64,000 nucleotides of DNA from Acidobacterium sp. (lineage in GTDB: Bacteria > Acidobacteriota > Terriglobia > Terriglobales > Acidobacteriaceae), in NCBI GenBank assembly GCA_003166955.1, contig PMUI01000019.1:1-64000 (forward strand). The letters run 5' to 3'. Positions 31,542 to 41,398 of this stretch are shown piece after piece; the first letter of the stretch is position 1; each line of letters starts with the position of its first letter. The position numbers and the translations under genes were made by a program. The notes below the pieces were generated by a model. That model worked only from the letters and a program-made list of their open reading frames with translations. It was not told the origin of the DNA and made no database searches.

Positions 31542-32582
31542 ATGAAATCCGGTACGTCATTCCTGCTGTTCCTGCTGTATGCGGTGGGCTTCGTGCACCT
31601 CGCAGGGGCTCAGGAAACTCAGGCATTCGATCTAACCGGAGACTTTTGGGGCACGCACGATCCGTCGGCGATCAGGGCGGGCGATACGTGGTATGTGTTT
31701 GCCACGGGCAAGGCGCGGGAGGGCGGGCAATTCCAGATTCGCTGCTCGGCGGGCCTGCATGCGTGGAAGCTGTGCGGGCATGTCTTCGATGAGATTCCGG
31801 AGTGGATCCGGAAGGACAGCCCTGGCACTCGCGATTTATGGGCGCCGGATATTTCGTTTGAGGACGGAGAATATCGGCTGTACTACGCGTATTCGTTGTT
31901 CGGGAAGAACACGTCGGGGATCGCGCTGGCGACGAACAGGACGCTGGATCGTAACAGTCACGATTACAAATGGGAGGACCGCGGCCTGGTTCTGCGCTCG
32001 ACCGCGTCGGACGACTTCAACGCGATCGATCCCAACTTCGTCCTCGATGCGGATCATCATGCGTGGCTGGCTTTCGGCAGCTTCTGGAGCGGCATCAAGA
32101 TGCGCCGTCTCGACGATCGGACCGGAATGGTTTCATCGACTGATCAAAAGACCTACGCGCTGGCGACGCGCACCCGGCCGGACACTGCCCCTGGCGGCAC
32201 ACCGGATTTGCCGCCGGACTGGGAAGCCATCGAAGCGCCGTTTATTGTTCGCCACGGCGGGTACTACTATTCGTTTGTCTCGTGGGATCTCTGTTGCCGG
32301 GGCACGAAGAGCAATTACCGGACGATGGTCGGGCGCTCGAAGCAGATCACCGGCCCTTACGTTGACGATCACGGTGTTGCGATGATGCAGGGCGGCGGCA
32401 CACCGCTGCTGAGCGGCAACGCGCGCTGGCTGGGGCCGGGAGGAGAGTCGGTGGTGATGCAATCGCGAGGGCCGGACATTCTGGTCTTCCACGCCTACGA
32501 CGCGCAAACGGGCAGGCCGGCGCTGCAGATCTCCACGATCGCGTGGCACCATGGATGGCCGCACGTGGCGCTGCAACAGTAG
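31542..32582 (+). CDS. exported GH43 arabinanase-like protein
   Basis: A 346-residue five-bladed propeller protein with a signal peptide (FLLFLLYAVGFVHLAGA). The general base Asp lies in GTHDPSAI, the pKa-modulating Asp in FNAIDPNFV, and the acid Glu in WEAIEAPFIV. This set is typical of GH43 endo-1,5-alpha-L-arabinanases. It lacks the C-terminal extra domain of larger arabinanases. Endo-cleavage of the arabinan backbone would supply the GH51 and GH127 enzymes. Confidence 0.9.
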   Translation: MKSGTSFLLFLLYAVGFVHLAGAQETQAFDLTGDFWGTHDPSAIRAGDTWYVFATGKAREGGQFQIRCSAGLHAWKLCGHVFDEIPEWIRKDSPGTRDLWAPDISFEDGEYRLYYAYSLFGKNTSGIALATNRTLDRNSHDYKWEDRGLVLRSTASDDFNAIDPNFVLDADHHAWLAFGSFWSGIKMRRLDDRTGMVSSTDQKTYALATRTRPDTAPGGTPDLPPDWEAIEAPFIVRHGGYYYSFVSWDLCCRGTKSNYRTMVGRSKQITGPYVDDHGVAMMQGGGTPLLSGNARWLGPGGESVVMQSRGPDILVFHAYDAQTGRPALQISTIAWHHGWPHVALQQ

Positions 32583-32617
32583 CAAAGCCGCGGCCGCAAC
32601 CGAAGGAGGGATCAGGG

Positions 32618-34459
32618 ATGCATCGAATATCTCGACGCAGGTTTCTTGTGAGTTCGGTGGCAGCCGCAGGGGCTGCGCGCCTCCGCCGTCGCGCTTTCTC
32701 GGCTGAACTTCCGGCGCTGGCCGGCAGCACGCGCCTTGAGCAGTTTGACTATGCCGATGTCCGTCTGCTGGATGGGCCGATGCTGGAGCAGTTTCGCGCG
32801 AATCACGCTTACTTTCTCACTCTCAATGAGGACTCGCTGCTGCAGCCCTTTCGCCAGAAGGCCGGACTGCCTGCGCCAGGCGAGGCGATGGGCGGGTGGT
32901 ACAGCTGGTCGAAGGACTTTGATCCTCCGAAGAACATGACCGGGTATGTGCCGGGCCACACGTTTGGACAATATATGTCAGGGCTGGCCCGCGCATATGC
33001 GGCAACGGGAGACGACGCGACGCGTCAGAAGGTCTTCCGCCTGGTTCGCGGCTATGCTGAGACCATCACGCCGAAGTTTTATGACGGCTACCCGCTCCCG
33101 GCTTATACCTCGGACAAGACTGCGTGCGGCCTGATCGACGCGCACCGCTTCGCGCACGATTCACAGGCGCTGGCTGTGTTATCGAAGGCCACGGATGCGG
33201 TACTGCCCTGGCTGCCTCCAAAGGCGCTCAACCGTGAGGAGATGGCGGCGCGGCCGCATCCCAACATGGCGTACACGTGGGACGAGAGCTATACGCTGCC
33301 GGAAAATTACTTTCTTGCGTACCAGATCAGCGGCGATCCGCGTTACCTTTCTCTGGCGAAGCGTTTTCTTGAAGACGACACTTATTTCGGTCCTTTGTCG
33401 GAAGGCCAGAACGTGCTGCCGGGCCAGCACGCTTACAGTCACGTGAACGCGCTGAGCTCCGCGTCGCAGGCATATCTGGTTCTGGGCAGCGAGAAGCATC
33501 TGCGCGCGGCGCGGAATGGCCTTGGTTTCGTCGTCGACACGCAATCGTTTGCCACGGGAGGATGGGGGCCGAACGAGACGTTTCGCGCTCCGGGCAGCGG
33601 CGAGATGGGCGCGAGCCTCACCGATACGCACGCGAGTTTCGAAACGCCGTGCGGCGCGTACGGCCACTTCAAGATCACGCGGTATCTGCTGCGCATCACG
33701 GGCGACAGCCGCTACGGCGACAGCATGGAGAAGGTTCTCTACAACACGATCCTCGGCGCCAGACCGATGCAGCCTGGTGGCATCACCTTTTATTACTCCG
33801 ACTACAACAATTCCGGACGCAAGATGTACTACGAGCAGGCGTGGCCGTGCTGCTCCGGCACTTTTCCGCAGGTGACGGCCGACTACGGCATCAGCTCGTA
33901 CTTCCACGCGCCCGGCGCTCTGTACGTGAACCTGTTCGTGCCGTCGCGGGTCTCGTGGCGGCAGAACGGGGGGCGCATCGCACTGGAGCAGCAGACGCAG
34001 TATCCTTATTCTCCCGACGTGACAATGCGCATTCACGCGGAGCGGCCCGAGACATTCGCCGTGCATCTGCGCGTGCCGGCGTGGGCGGGACCAGGAACGA
34101 AGATTGCGGTCAATGGACGTGCTTTCGATGCGGATTTGCGTCCGGGAACGTTTGTCGCGGTTCGCCGCGAGTGGAAAGACGGTGACCGGATCGAGTATCA
34201 CATCGACATGCCGCTGCGCCTCGAGGCGGTTGATCCGCAACATGCACAAACGCGGGCGCTGCTTGCCGGGCCTGTTGCGCTGTTCGCGGTGGATTCTCCA
34301 GAGGGCCATTTTACGAGCGCGCAGTTGATGGCCGCTCGGCAGAAAAGTGCGGGGTCCACCGACTGGCTGGCGGAATCTGCAACAGGGACGGTTACATTTA
34401 AGTCGTTTCCCGCGATTGGCGAAGAGAAGTATCGGCTGTATCACGACGTCGCGATCTAA
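32618..34459 (+). CDS. GH127-type beta-L-arabinofuranosidase (DUF1680)
   Basis: A 613-residue protein starting at an ATG preceded by AAGGAGGG. A Tat-type signal (SRRRFLVSSVAAAGAA) opens it. An (alpha/alpha)6 barrel follows with E342 and C345 (FETPCGAYGH) and the Cys pair C411-C412 (AWPCCSGT) that hold zinc and supply the Cys nucleophile in HypBA1. A C-terminal beta region ends the protein. It removes beta-L-arabinofuranose. It follows the GH43 gene directly and is likely in the same operon. Confidence 0.9.
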   Translation: MHRISRRRFLVSSVAAAGAARLRRRAFSAELPALAGSTRLEQFDYADVRLLDGPMLEQFRANHAYFLTLNEDSLLQPFRQKAGLPAPGEAMGGWYSWSKDFDPPKNMTGYVPGHTFGQYMSGLARAYAATGDDATRQKVFRLVRGYAETITPKFYDGYPLPAYTSDKTACGLIDAHRFAHDSQALAVLSKATDAVLPWLPPKALNREEMAARPHPNMAYTWDESYTLPENYFLAYQISGDPRYLSLAKRFLEDDTYFGPLSEGQNVLPGQHAYSHVNALSSASQAYLVLGSEKHLRAARNGLGFVVDTQSFATGGWGPNETFRAPGSGEMGASLTDTHASFETPCGAYGHFKITRYLLRITGDSRYGDSMEKVLYNTILGARPMQPGGITFYYSDYNNSGRKMYYEQAWPCCSGTFPQVTADYGISSYFHAPGALYVNLFVPSRVSWRQNGGRIALEQQTQYPYSPDVTMRIHAERPETFAVHLRVPAWAGPGTKIAVNGRAFDADLRPGTFVAVRREWKDGDRIEYHIDMPLRLEAVDPQHAQTRALLAGPVALFAVDSPEGHFTSAQLMAARQKSAGSTDWLAESATGTVTFKSFPAIGEEKYRLYHDVAI

Positions 34460-34477
34460 GAACTCCAGGCCGCGATG

Positions 34478-36064
34478 TTAGCCGGCATTGGCATTGACCT
34501 GGGCGGCGATTTTGCGGAGCTCGGGAAGGACGTCACCCAAGGCGACCGGAGCGGCGGAGCGCGTGCCCAGCGCAAAGTAGACCTTGCGATAGAGCGGGTA
34601 CAGCTTTTCGCACACGGCGGAGGCCTCGGGCCTGGGACGGAACTCGGCGAATTGCGGGCATAGCCTGGCCTGCGCGGCTTCGACGGTGGGAAATACGCCG
34701 GCGGCCAGCATAGCGAAGATGCCCGAGCCGAGGCTGGTGGGGATTTCCGCGGGTACCAGCACCGGCTTGCCGAGAACGTCGGCGTAGACCTGGTTCAGCA
34801 CCGGGTTGTTTTGCGGAACGCCGCCGGCGTTGATGACGCGGTCGACGGGCGTTCCATGTTCGGCCATCCGCTCGAGGATGATCCGTGTGTGGAAGGCGGT
34901 TCCTTCAATAGCAGCGAAGAGCTCGTCCTGCGCGGTGTGGAGCAGATTCCAGCCAAGGGTCACGCCGCCCAGCTCCGAATTCACGAGCACGGTGCGATCC
35001 CCATTATCCCAGGAAAGACGGAGCAGACCGGTTTGTCCGGCTCGATATTTCTCGAGGCCTTTGGACAGCTCGGCGACCTTCACGCCTGCGCGCTTCGCGA
35101 TGGCCTCGAAGATGTCGCCGGTCGCCGACAATCCTGCTTCAATGCCGGTGTATTGCGGGTGCACGCTTCCCGGCACCACGCCGCAGACTCCGGGAATGAG
35201 CTGCGTGTCTTTCGCCATGGCGATGATGCATGTCGACGTGCCGACCACGTTGACGACATCGCCCGCGCGGCAACCGGCCCCCAGCGCATCCCAGTGCGCG
35301 TCGAATGCCCCCACGGGGATGGGAATTCCTGCGCGCAGTCCGAGCTTCTCCGCCCACTCGGCAGCCAGGTGGCCGGCCAGATGATCGGAAGTGAGATACT
35401 CGCCGGCGAGCTTGTCGCGAATACCGTCGAGGAGGGGGTCGACTTTCGACAGAAATGACTGCGGCGGCAAACCGCCCCACTTCGGGTTCCACATCCACTT
35501 GTGGCCCATGGCGCAGATGCTGCGCTTCGCGTGGCGCGGATCGGTAATTCCGCAAAGCGTGGCAGCTACCATGTCGCAGTGTTCGAATGCAGAGGCAAGG
35601 CGCGGCCGCTGTTGCGGATTGTGGCGCAGCCAGTGCAACAGCTTGGCAAATCCCCACTCATGCGAGTAGACGCCGCCGCACCACTCGATGGCTTCGAGGT
35701 TCTCCCGGTGCGCCAGCGCAGTGATTTCCTGCGCTTCGGAGGTGGCGCGGTGATCGCACCAGAGATAGTACTCACCGAGCGGCTGCATCCGGTCGTCAAC
35801 GGGGACGACGCTGGAGCCGGTGGTGTCGAGACCAATGGCTGCGATCTGGTCGCCGCGGATTCCGGCAGTCTGGACGGCGGCGCGCGTGGCTTCAGCGAGG
35901 GCGCGCATGTGATCGACGTGAGACTGCGTCGCGTAATCAGGGTCCTCGCGTTTGCGGTGCAGAGGATAATGGGCGACGGCTGTTCCGAGGCGGCCGCGCG
36001 CGTTGTCTATGATGGAGACGCGCACGCTGAGGGTCCCGAAATCCACGCCTGCAACGATCGTCAT
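34478..36064 (-). CDS. araB: ribulokinase
   Basis: A 528-residue FGGY-family kinase. The N-terminal GVDFGTLSVRVSIIDNARG fits AraB, with DFGT contacting ATP. IGLDTTGSSVVPVD and YLWCDHRA bind substrate, and AFDAHWDALGAG, VVGTSTCI and NAGGVPQNNPVLNQVYADVL are the FGGY signatures. It phosphorylates L-ribulose after AraA; neither araA nor araD is in the window. It is convergent with the GH127 gene and divergent from the LacI-type gene. Confidence 0.93.
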   Translation of the reverse strand: MTIVAGVDFGTLSVRVSIIDNARGRLGTAVAHYPLHRKREDPDYATQSHVDHMRALAEATRAAVQTAGIRGDQIAAIGLDTTGSSVVPVDDRMQPLGEYYLWCDHRATSEAQEITALAHRENLEAIEWCGGVYSHEWGFAKLLHWLRHNPQQRPRLASAFEHCDMVAATLCGITDPRHAKRSICAMGHKWMWNPKWGGLPPQSFLSKVDPLLDGIRDKLAGEYLTSDHLAGHLAAEWAEKLGLRAGIPIPVGAFDAHWDALGAGCRAGDVVNVVGTSTCIIAMAKDTQLIPGVCGVVPGSVHPQYTGIEAGLSATGDIFEAIAKRAGVKVAELSKGLEKYRAGQTGLLRLSWDNGDRTVLVNSELGGVTLGWNLLHTAQDELFAAIEGTAFHTRIILERMAEHGTPVDRVINAGGVPQNNPVLNQVYADVLGKPVLVPAEIPTSLGSGIFAMLAAGVFPTVEAAQARLCPQFAEFRPRPEASAVCEKLYPLYRKVYFALGTRSAAPVALGDVLPELRKIAAQVNANAG

Positions 36065-36123
36065 GGTGTGTTCCTGGGTATTTGGGCGGCCTGGCCGAGT
36101 TCGAGGGTTTCGGTTCCTGGTTC

Positions 36124-36137
36124 AGTAAACATTTACT
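36124..36137. promoter_or_regulatory. inverted repeat in the araB/lacI-type divergent region
   Basis: AGTAAACATTTACT is a perfect inverted repeat of AGTAAA/TTTACT with two central bases, 60 bases upstream of araB. It fits a LacI-type operator. Confidence 0.55.
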
Positions 36138-36188
36138 CACCCTGCGAGGGGCGCTCTTAATTTTTGCCGCTGTCTTTTCACGTTATTG

Positions 36189-36206
36189 TATGCTGTAAAC
36201 GCATTC
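36189..36206 (+). promoter_or_regulatory. promoter/operator element upstream of the LacI-type gene
   Basis: TATGCTGTAAACGCATTC is nearly identical to the element upstream of the CRTAC1 gene (27611-27628, minus strand), differing at one of 18 positions. It lies 14 bases before the start codon, so it could be an autoregulatory site. Confidence 0.6.
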
Positions 36207-36219
36207 TTGGGACTCGCCT

Positions 36220-37326
36220 ATGCCAGGTCCGGCTCGAAAAGGCAGACGCCGTTCGTCGTCGAAGTCCGACCGTATGGATATTCACGCGGTCGCCAAACTG
36301 GCCCTCGTCTCCATCGCCACGGTATCACGCACCATCAATCACATCCCAACCGTCAATCCGAAAATGGCCAAGCGGGTGTGGGAGGCCATCCGCGAGCTGA
36401 ACTACTTTCCGAACACGCAGGCACGAGCCCTGGTCTCCGGGCGCAGCAAACTGCTCGGCCTGATCGTCTCGGAAATCACCAACCCATTCTTCCCGGAACT
36501 GATTCAGGGCTTCGAGGACGTTGCCGTGGAGAACGGATACGAGATTCTGATCGGATCCACAAACTACGAACCGGAACGGATGCAGCGCTGCATCCGGCGC
36601 ATGGTGGAACGCAACGCCGAGGGAGTCGCAGTGATGACTTTCGGCATCGAGCAGCCGCTGCTGGACCAGCTGGCAGAGCGCAAAGTGCCTCTGGTTTTCG
36701 TCGACGTGGCGCCGAACCAGCCGGGCATAAGCGTTCTGCGGGTCGACTATCACCACGGCATCCGCCAGGGAGTGCAACACCTGGCCGCGCTTGGGCATCG
36801 CAGCATCGCGTTCGTCACCGGGCCGTTGCGGCTGCACTCCGCACAGTCGCGGCTGGCGGCGTTCAAGAAAGCGCTGGAGGAATGCGGCATTCCTGTCCAG
36901 GAGAAGTACATCGTCGAGGGCGACCACACGATGGAAGGGGGCGTGGCCGCAGCCGAGCAGCTGATGGCTCTGAAGGAACTGCCCACTGCGATCATGTGCT
37001 CGAACGACATGCTGGCCATCGGCGTCCTGCACAAGCTGTCCCGATCCGGACTTCGCGTTCCGGACGACGTCTCGATCATCGGGTTCGATGACATTCACCT
37101 GGCGTCGATCATGATTCCGCCCCTGACATCCATTCAGATGTCCCGCGCCGACCTGGCTCTGGGCGCGGTCAGCGCACTGCGCGGACATATCGAAGGCTCC
37201 TCGCCGCAGCGCGAATACAAGATCGACACCCGCCTGGTTGTCCGGGAGTCCACCGGCTTTCCCCGAGGCACCATGGCTCATTTGCGCGGCCGCAGAGACA
37301 GAACTGCGCAGCCCACATCCAACTAG
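36220..37326 (+). CDS. LacI-family transcriptional regulator
   Basis: A 368-residue regulator. The HTH is MDIHAVAKLALVSIATVSRT, residues 19-38, with the hinge helix near 60-70 (PNTQARALVSGRS). The periplasmic-binding-like ligand domain follows, with ITNPFFPELIQG, AIMCSNDMLAIGVL and VSIIGFDDI. A basic leader of 18 residues precedes the HTH. It probably senses an arabinose-derived sugar and controls araB and the surrounding glycosidase genes; this rests on shared motifs and gene context. Confidence 0.92.
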   Translation: MPGPARKGRRRSSSKSDRMDIHAVAKLALVSIATVSRTINHIPTVNPKMAKRVWEAIRELNYFPNTQARALVSGRSKLLGLIVSEITNPFFPELIQGFEDVAVENGYEILIGSTNYEPERMQRCIRRMVERNAEGVAVMTFGIEQPLLDQLAERKVPLVFVDVAPNQPGISVLRVDYHHGIRQGVQHLAALGHRSIAFVTGPLRLHSAQSRLAAFKKALEECGIPVQEKYIVEGDHTMEGGVAAAEQLMALKELPTAIMCSNDMLAIGVLHKLSRSGLRVPDDVSIIGFDDIHLASIMIPPLTSIQMSRADLALGAVSALRGHIEGSSPQREYKIDTRLVVRESTGFPRGTMAHLRGRRDRTAQPTSN

Positions 37327-37412
37327 CGCCTGCGGAGGCAATGCGCAGGCCACCCGGCTGCCTGACGTTGCGCGATACACTTGGGCAACGGTTCCGCTCT
37401 TCTTCAGGGGAA

Positions 37413-38981
37413 ATGAGAATCATGGTTCTCTCACGCCGCACCTGCGCGGTCTCGGTTGCAGTGTCGGTCACTGTTCTCTGCTTCTGGTGTTTGCCAGGCG
37501 CGGCCCAACCACTTCCGCGTGGGGGCAAGGCACGAGCGGCGCGTGCCTTTGAAGAAGCCAGGAAAGAGGGCCCGGCGGCGCTGCGCGCGTTTCTGTACCG
37601 GATGCCAAAGGGGGCTGACCTGCACAACCACCTGGGCGGGGCGATCTACGCCGAGACGTTCATTCGCGAGGCGGGCGAGGACGGGATTTGCGTGAACGCC
37701 GCTCAACTGAAGATGGACGCAGAGCAACATGCGCCGGATTGTCCCACGGGGGAAACACCTGCGAGGGACGTCCCGGCGGATCAGCATCTCTACGACGCGC
37801 TGATCGACGCGTTCTCCATGCGGACGTTTGTGCCGGTGACGGGCGAGTCAGGACACGATCACTTCTTCGACACGTTTGGCCGGTTTGGCGACGATAAGCG
37901 CTACACCGGGGAGTGGATCGATGAGGTGGCGGCGCGGGCGGCGGCGCAGAACGAACAGTACCTGGAACTGATGCAGACTCCGGGTTTCAAGCCCGCCTCT
38001 GCATTGGGGCATAAGGTCGGATGGCACGGCGATCCGGCGCAAATGCGAGAGAAGCTGCTGGCCGAGAGCGGATTTCGCGAGAATGTGGAAAGCGATCGAG
38101 CGGAGCTTGCGGAGGCTCTGAAGAAGCGTAACGAGATGGAGCATTGCGGCCAGCCGGATGCGGCGCCGGCGTGCAGGGTGACAGTGCGGTTTTTGTATCA
38201 GGTGCTGAGAGGATTTCCGCCGGAACAGGTGTTTGCGCAGACGCTGCTGGGGTTCGAGGTTGCTTCCGCTGATTCCGATGTAGTGGGAATTAATTTTGTT
38301 ATGCCCGAGGATGGGTATATTTCCATGCGTGATTACGCGCTGCAGATGAAGATGCTCGATTTTCTGCACGGGCAGTATCCGAAGGTGCACATCACACTGC
38401 ACGCGGGGGAGCTGAGCGAGGACATGGTGCCGCCGGATGGGCTGAAGTTTCACATCCGCTCGGCGGTGGAGCAGGGGCACGCGGAACGGATCGGACACGG
38501 CGTGGATGTAGTGTTCGAGGATCGGCCGTGGGAGCTGATGAAGGAAATGGCGGACCGCCACGTAATGGTGGAAGTGAATCTGACCAGCAACGACGTGATC
38601 CTGAACGTGAAGGGAAACGATCATCCGTTCATGCTGTATCGCAAGGCGGGGGTGCCGGTGGCGCTGTCGACCGACGATGAGGGCGTGTCGCGCATCGACC
38701 TGACGCATGAATATGTGCGCGCGGCTGATACGTATCCACTGAGTTATCACGATCTCAAGCTAATGGTACGGACTTCGATCGAGCACAGCTTCCTGCCGGG
38801 GGCGAGTTTGTGGGAGCGCGTGACGCCGGAGAAGCTGGAGCTGCCGGTGGCGGCGTGCCGAGGGCAGATGGGCGCGGAAACGCCGGGTGGGGCTTGCGCG
38901 ACGCTGGTGCGCGCGAACGAGAAGGCGCAGCAGGAGTGGGAACTGGAGCGGCGATTCCACGTATTTGAGGCGAGCTTCTGA
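37413..38981 (+). CDS. exported adenosine deaminase-like amidohydrolase
   Basis: A 522-residue protein with a signal peptide (VSVAVSVTVLCFWCLPGAAQ). Metal-binding HNHLGG near residue 70, HAGE near 330 and the catalytic ERIGHGVD and STDDEGVS segments identify the adenosine/AMP deaminase superfamily. It is longer than cytosolic Add (~335), with an insertion around 150-230, and resembles secreted ADGF-type deaminases. The ATG at 37413 follows CAGGGGA. Likely salvages extracellular or periplasmic adenosine. Confidence 0.87.
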   Translation: MRIMVLSRRTCAVSVAVSVTVLCFWCLPGAAQPLPRGGKARAARAFEEARKEGPAALRAFLYRMPKGADLHNHLGGAIYAETFIREAGEDGICVNAAQLKMDAEQHAPDCPTGETPARDVPADQHLYDALIDAFSMRTFVPVTGESGHDHFFDTFGRFGDDKRYTGEWIDEVAARAAAQNEQYLELMQTPGFKPASALGHKVGWHGDPAQMREKLLAESGFRENVESDRAELAEALKKRNEMEHCGQPDAAPACRVTVRFLYQVLRGFPPEQVFAQTLLGFEVASADSDVVGINFVMPEDGYISMRDYALQMKMLDFLHGQYPKVHITLHAGELSEDMVPPDGLKFHIRSAVEQGHAERIGHGVDVVFEDRPWELMKEMADRHVMVEVNLTSNDVILNVKGNDHPFMLYRKAGVPVALSTDDEGVSRIDLTHEYVRAADTYPLSYHDLKLMVRTSIEHSFLPGASLWERVTPEKLELPVAACRGQMGAETPGGACATLVRANEKAQQEWELERRFHVFEASF

Positions 38982-39026
38982 TTCAGATCTGAAAACATTT
39001 TGCGTTCGAGCCGGTCCCTGGACACG

Positions 39027-40301
39027 ATGAGAATCGTTTTTTCGACGTATGGAACCTTTGGCGATGTGAATCCGCTCATCGCCTTGTCGCTGGAGCTGAA
39101 GCGCCGCGGTCACACACCGGTGTTGGCGATTCCGGAGATGTTCCGGCCGAAGGTGGAACCTCTGGGAATCGGATTTGTGCCGGTGCGACCCGAGCAGGAT
39201 CCCAACGACACGCGGCTGATCGCCATGATTTACGACATCAAGCATGGGACGGAGACCGGGCTGCGGAAGTTCCTCTTCCCTTCCCTGCGCGAGAGCTACC
39301 AGGATCTGATGGCGGCCGTCAAGTCTGACGGTGGCGCGGACCTGCTGGTGGCGGGCGAGTTGGCCTACGCGGGACCGATTGTCGCGGAAAAGACGGGCGT
39401 ACCGTGGGCGTCGTATGTGCTGGCGCCGTTTTCGTTTTTTTCCGGATACGATCCGCCGGTGTTGCCGCCCTATCCAACACTGGCGAAAGTGCAGGAACGG
39501 GTGCCGGCGCTGGGGCATGTGGTGGCGCGGTTCGCGCGGCTGGTGACGCGGAAGTGGCCTGAGCCGGTGTATGCGTTGCGGCGCGAGTTGGGGCTGGCGC
39601 GGGGCAAGGATCCGATTTTCGACGCGAAACATTCGGAGAGTCTGGTGCTGGCGCTGTATTCGCGCGTAATGGGTGAGCCGCAGCCGGACTGGCCGCCGGC
39701 GGTGAAGGTGACGGGGTTCGCGTTTTATGACGGGACAGGTTCTGAGGGAGTGTTGCCGCCGGAGCTGGCGGCTTTTCTGGAGGCAGGACCGGCGCCGCTG
39801 GTGTTCACGCTGGGATCGGCGGCGGTGATGCATGCCGGAGATTTTTACGAGCAGAGCGCGGAGGCGGCGGAGATGCTGGGGCAGCGCGCGGTGCTGCTGA
39901 TCGGCGCGGACGACCGCAATCTGCCGAAGCGGAAACTGCCGGACTCGATTTGCGTAACCCGCTATGCGCCGTACTCGAAGATTTTTCCGCGGGCATCGGT
40001 GATTATTCATCAGGCGGGCATCGGGACCACGGCGCAGGCGCTGCGCGCCGGGCGGCCGATGCTGGTAATGCCGTACAGTCACGATCAGCCGGACAATGCA
40101 CGGCGCGTGCGGCGGCTGGGCGTGGCGGAAGTGCTGGGCAGGACGAAGTTCAACGCGAAGCCGGCGGCGCGGCTGATCGAGCAGCTATTGTCGAACGATG
40201 CGTATCTGGTGCGGGCGCGCGCGGTGGCGGAGAAAGTGGCGGCAGAGAACGGGACGGTCGCGGCGTGCGATGCCCTGGAGGGAGTGCCGAAGCGCCGTTA
40301 G
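39027..40301 (+). CDS. GT1-family glycosyltransferase
   Basis: A 424-residue GT-B enzyme of the UGT/MGT type. The N-terminal domain starts IVFSTYGTFGDVNPLIALS with the acceptor-side glycine-rich loop. The C-terminal donor motif is HQAGIGTTAQALRAGRPMLV followed by PYSHDQPDNA. It resembles rhamnosyl- or macrolide-type glycosyltransferases and transfers a sugar to a small hydrophobic acceptor or lipid. Donor and acceptor are unknown. It is convergent with comEC. Confidence 0.85.
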   Translation: MRIVFSTYGTFGDVNPLIALSLELKRRGHTPVLAIPEMFRPKVEPLGIGFVPVRPEQDPNDTRLIAMIYDIKHGTETGLRKFLFPSLRESYQDLMAAVKSDGGADLLVAGELAYAGPIVAEKTGVPWASYVLAPFSFFSGYDPPVLPPYPTLAKVQERVPALGHVVARFARLVTRKWPEPVYALRRELGLARGKDPIFDAKHSESLVLALYSRVMGEPQPDWPPAVKVTGFAFYDGTGSEGVLPPELAAFLEAGPAPLVFTLGSAAVMHAGDFYEQSAEAAEMLGQRAVLLIGADDRNLPKRKLPDSICVTRYAPYSKIFPRASVIIHQAGIGTTAQALRAGRPMLVMPYSHDQPDNARRVRRLGVAEVLGRTKFNAKPAARLIEQLLSNDAYLVRARAVAEKVAAENGTVAACDALEGVPKRR

Positions 40302-40348
40302 CACCCTAGATTGTTCCGCGGTGCAGATGGTTTGTGTGCTGACGTCGG

Positions 40349-41398
40349 TCAGCGCGCGTCCGTAGCCCACACGGAGGCGCGGACGATGTTTCCATCGAAA
40401 TAAAACGTAGAGAGGCCGAGCATATCCGTGCGAAAGGTGCGGACACGCGCGGACTGGAGTTCGTCGAGGACTTCGTGGCGGGGATGGCCGTAGAAATTGC
40501 GGCGGCCGACGGAGATGGCAGCCCATGAGGGCGAGACGGCGGCGAGGAAATCCGGAGTGGTGGAGGTTCGGCTGCCGTGGTGGCCCACTTTGAGAAAATC
40601 TGAATGGAGGCCGCCTTCGGCGAGCATGCGCTCTTCGCTGGGGGATTCCGCATCCCCCTCGAGCAGCGCGGTGGTGTTTCCGAAGTGCATTTGTAACACC
40701 AGCGAGTCGTTATTGCCGGGGGTTGCGGCGGGGCGATAGCCGGCGTCGGGGGCGAGGACGCGGATTCGGACACCATCAAAGGTGAATATGTCACCAGACG
40801 TGTGACGAATTAGGTGCGTGCCGGTGGTTTGTGCTTCTGCAAAGACGGAATCGTAGAGCACGGAGTGGGGGTTGATCCCGATCCAGAGCTCACGTGGACG
40901 GAAATTCGCGAGGACGGCGGGCATGCCTCCGATGTGATCCGCGTGGGCGTGGGTGATGGCGACCGCGTCCAGACGACGGATGCCGCGAGACCACAGGACC
41001 GGCGAGACGACGTCGTCGCCAACATCGAAATTGGAGGCATGAGCATTGGGGTCGGCGGCGTTGGGGCCGTTGGCGCCGACGATGCCGCCGGCGTCAATGA
41101 GAAGCGTCTTGCCGTGGGGTGTGATGACGAGGATCGAGTCGCCCTGACCGACGTCGATGGTGGAGATTTCGAGGGATCCCGCACGATGCGACAGAGGTCG
41201 CGGGAATATTGTCACCGTGACTGCGACAAGAAGGGTGGTGGCGGCGGCGGGGATGGCATAACGCCGAATGCGAAGCAGGATCAGGGCCACGGCTGTGAGG
41301 ATGATGGTTGCTGCGATGGCGAGCGGCGGGGTGGGGGGGATGCGGAGATCGCCGAGGCGCATGGCTCCGAAGGGCGTGGACCAGGGCGGTGACTCCAT
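40349..41398 (-). CDS. comEC: ComEC C-terminal part (metallo-beta-lactamase domain), separated by a frameshift
   Basis: The frame encodes the last membrane segments and the ComEC nuclease-like domain: STIDVGQGDSILV, a metal-binding THAHADHIGG and later KVGHHGSRTS. It is in a different frame from the N-terminal part. The apparent ATG at 41398 lies inside the normal coding sequence, so this half is probably not a separate gene. Confidence 0.8.
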   Translation of the reverse strand: MESPPWSTPFGAMRLGDLRIPPTPPLAIAATIILTAVALILLRIRRYAIPAAATTLLVAVTVTIFPRPLSHRAGSLEISTIDVGQGDSILVITPHGKTLLIDAGGIVGANGPNAADPNAHASNFDVGDDVVSPVLWSRGIRRLDAVAITHAHADHIGGMPAVLANFRPRELWIGINPHSVLYDSVFAEAQTTGTHLIRHTSGDIFTFDGVRIRVLAPDAGYRPAATPGNNDSLVLQMHFGNTTALLEGDAESPSEERMLAEGGLHSDFLKVGHHGSRTSTTPDFLAAVSPSWAAISVGRRNFYGHPRHEVLDELQSARVRTFRTDMLGLSTFYFDGNIVRASVWATDAR

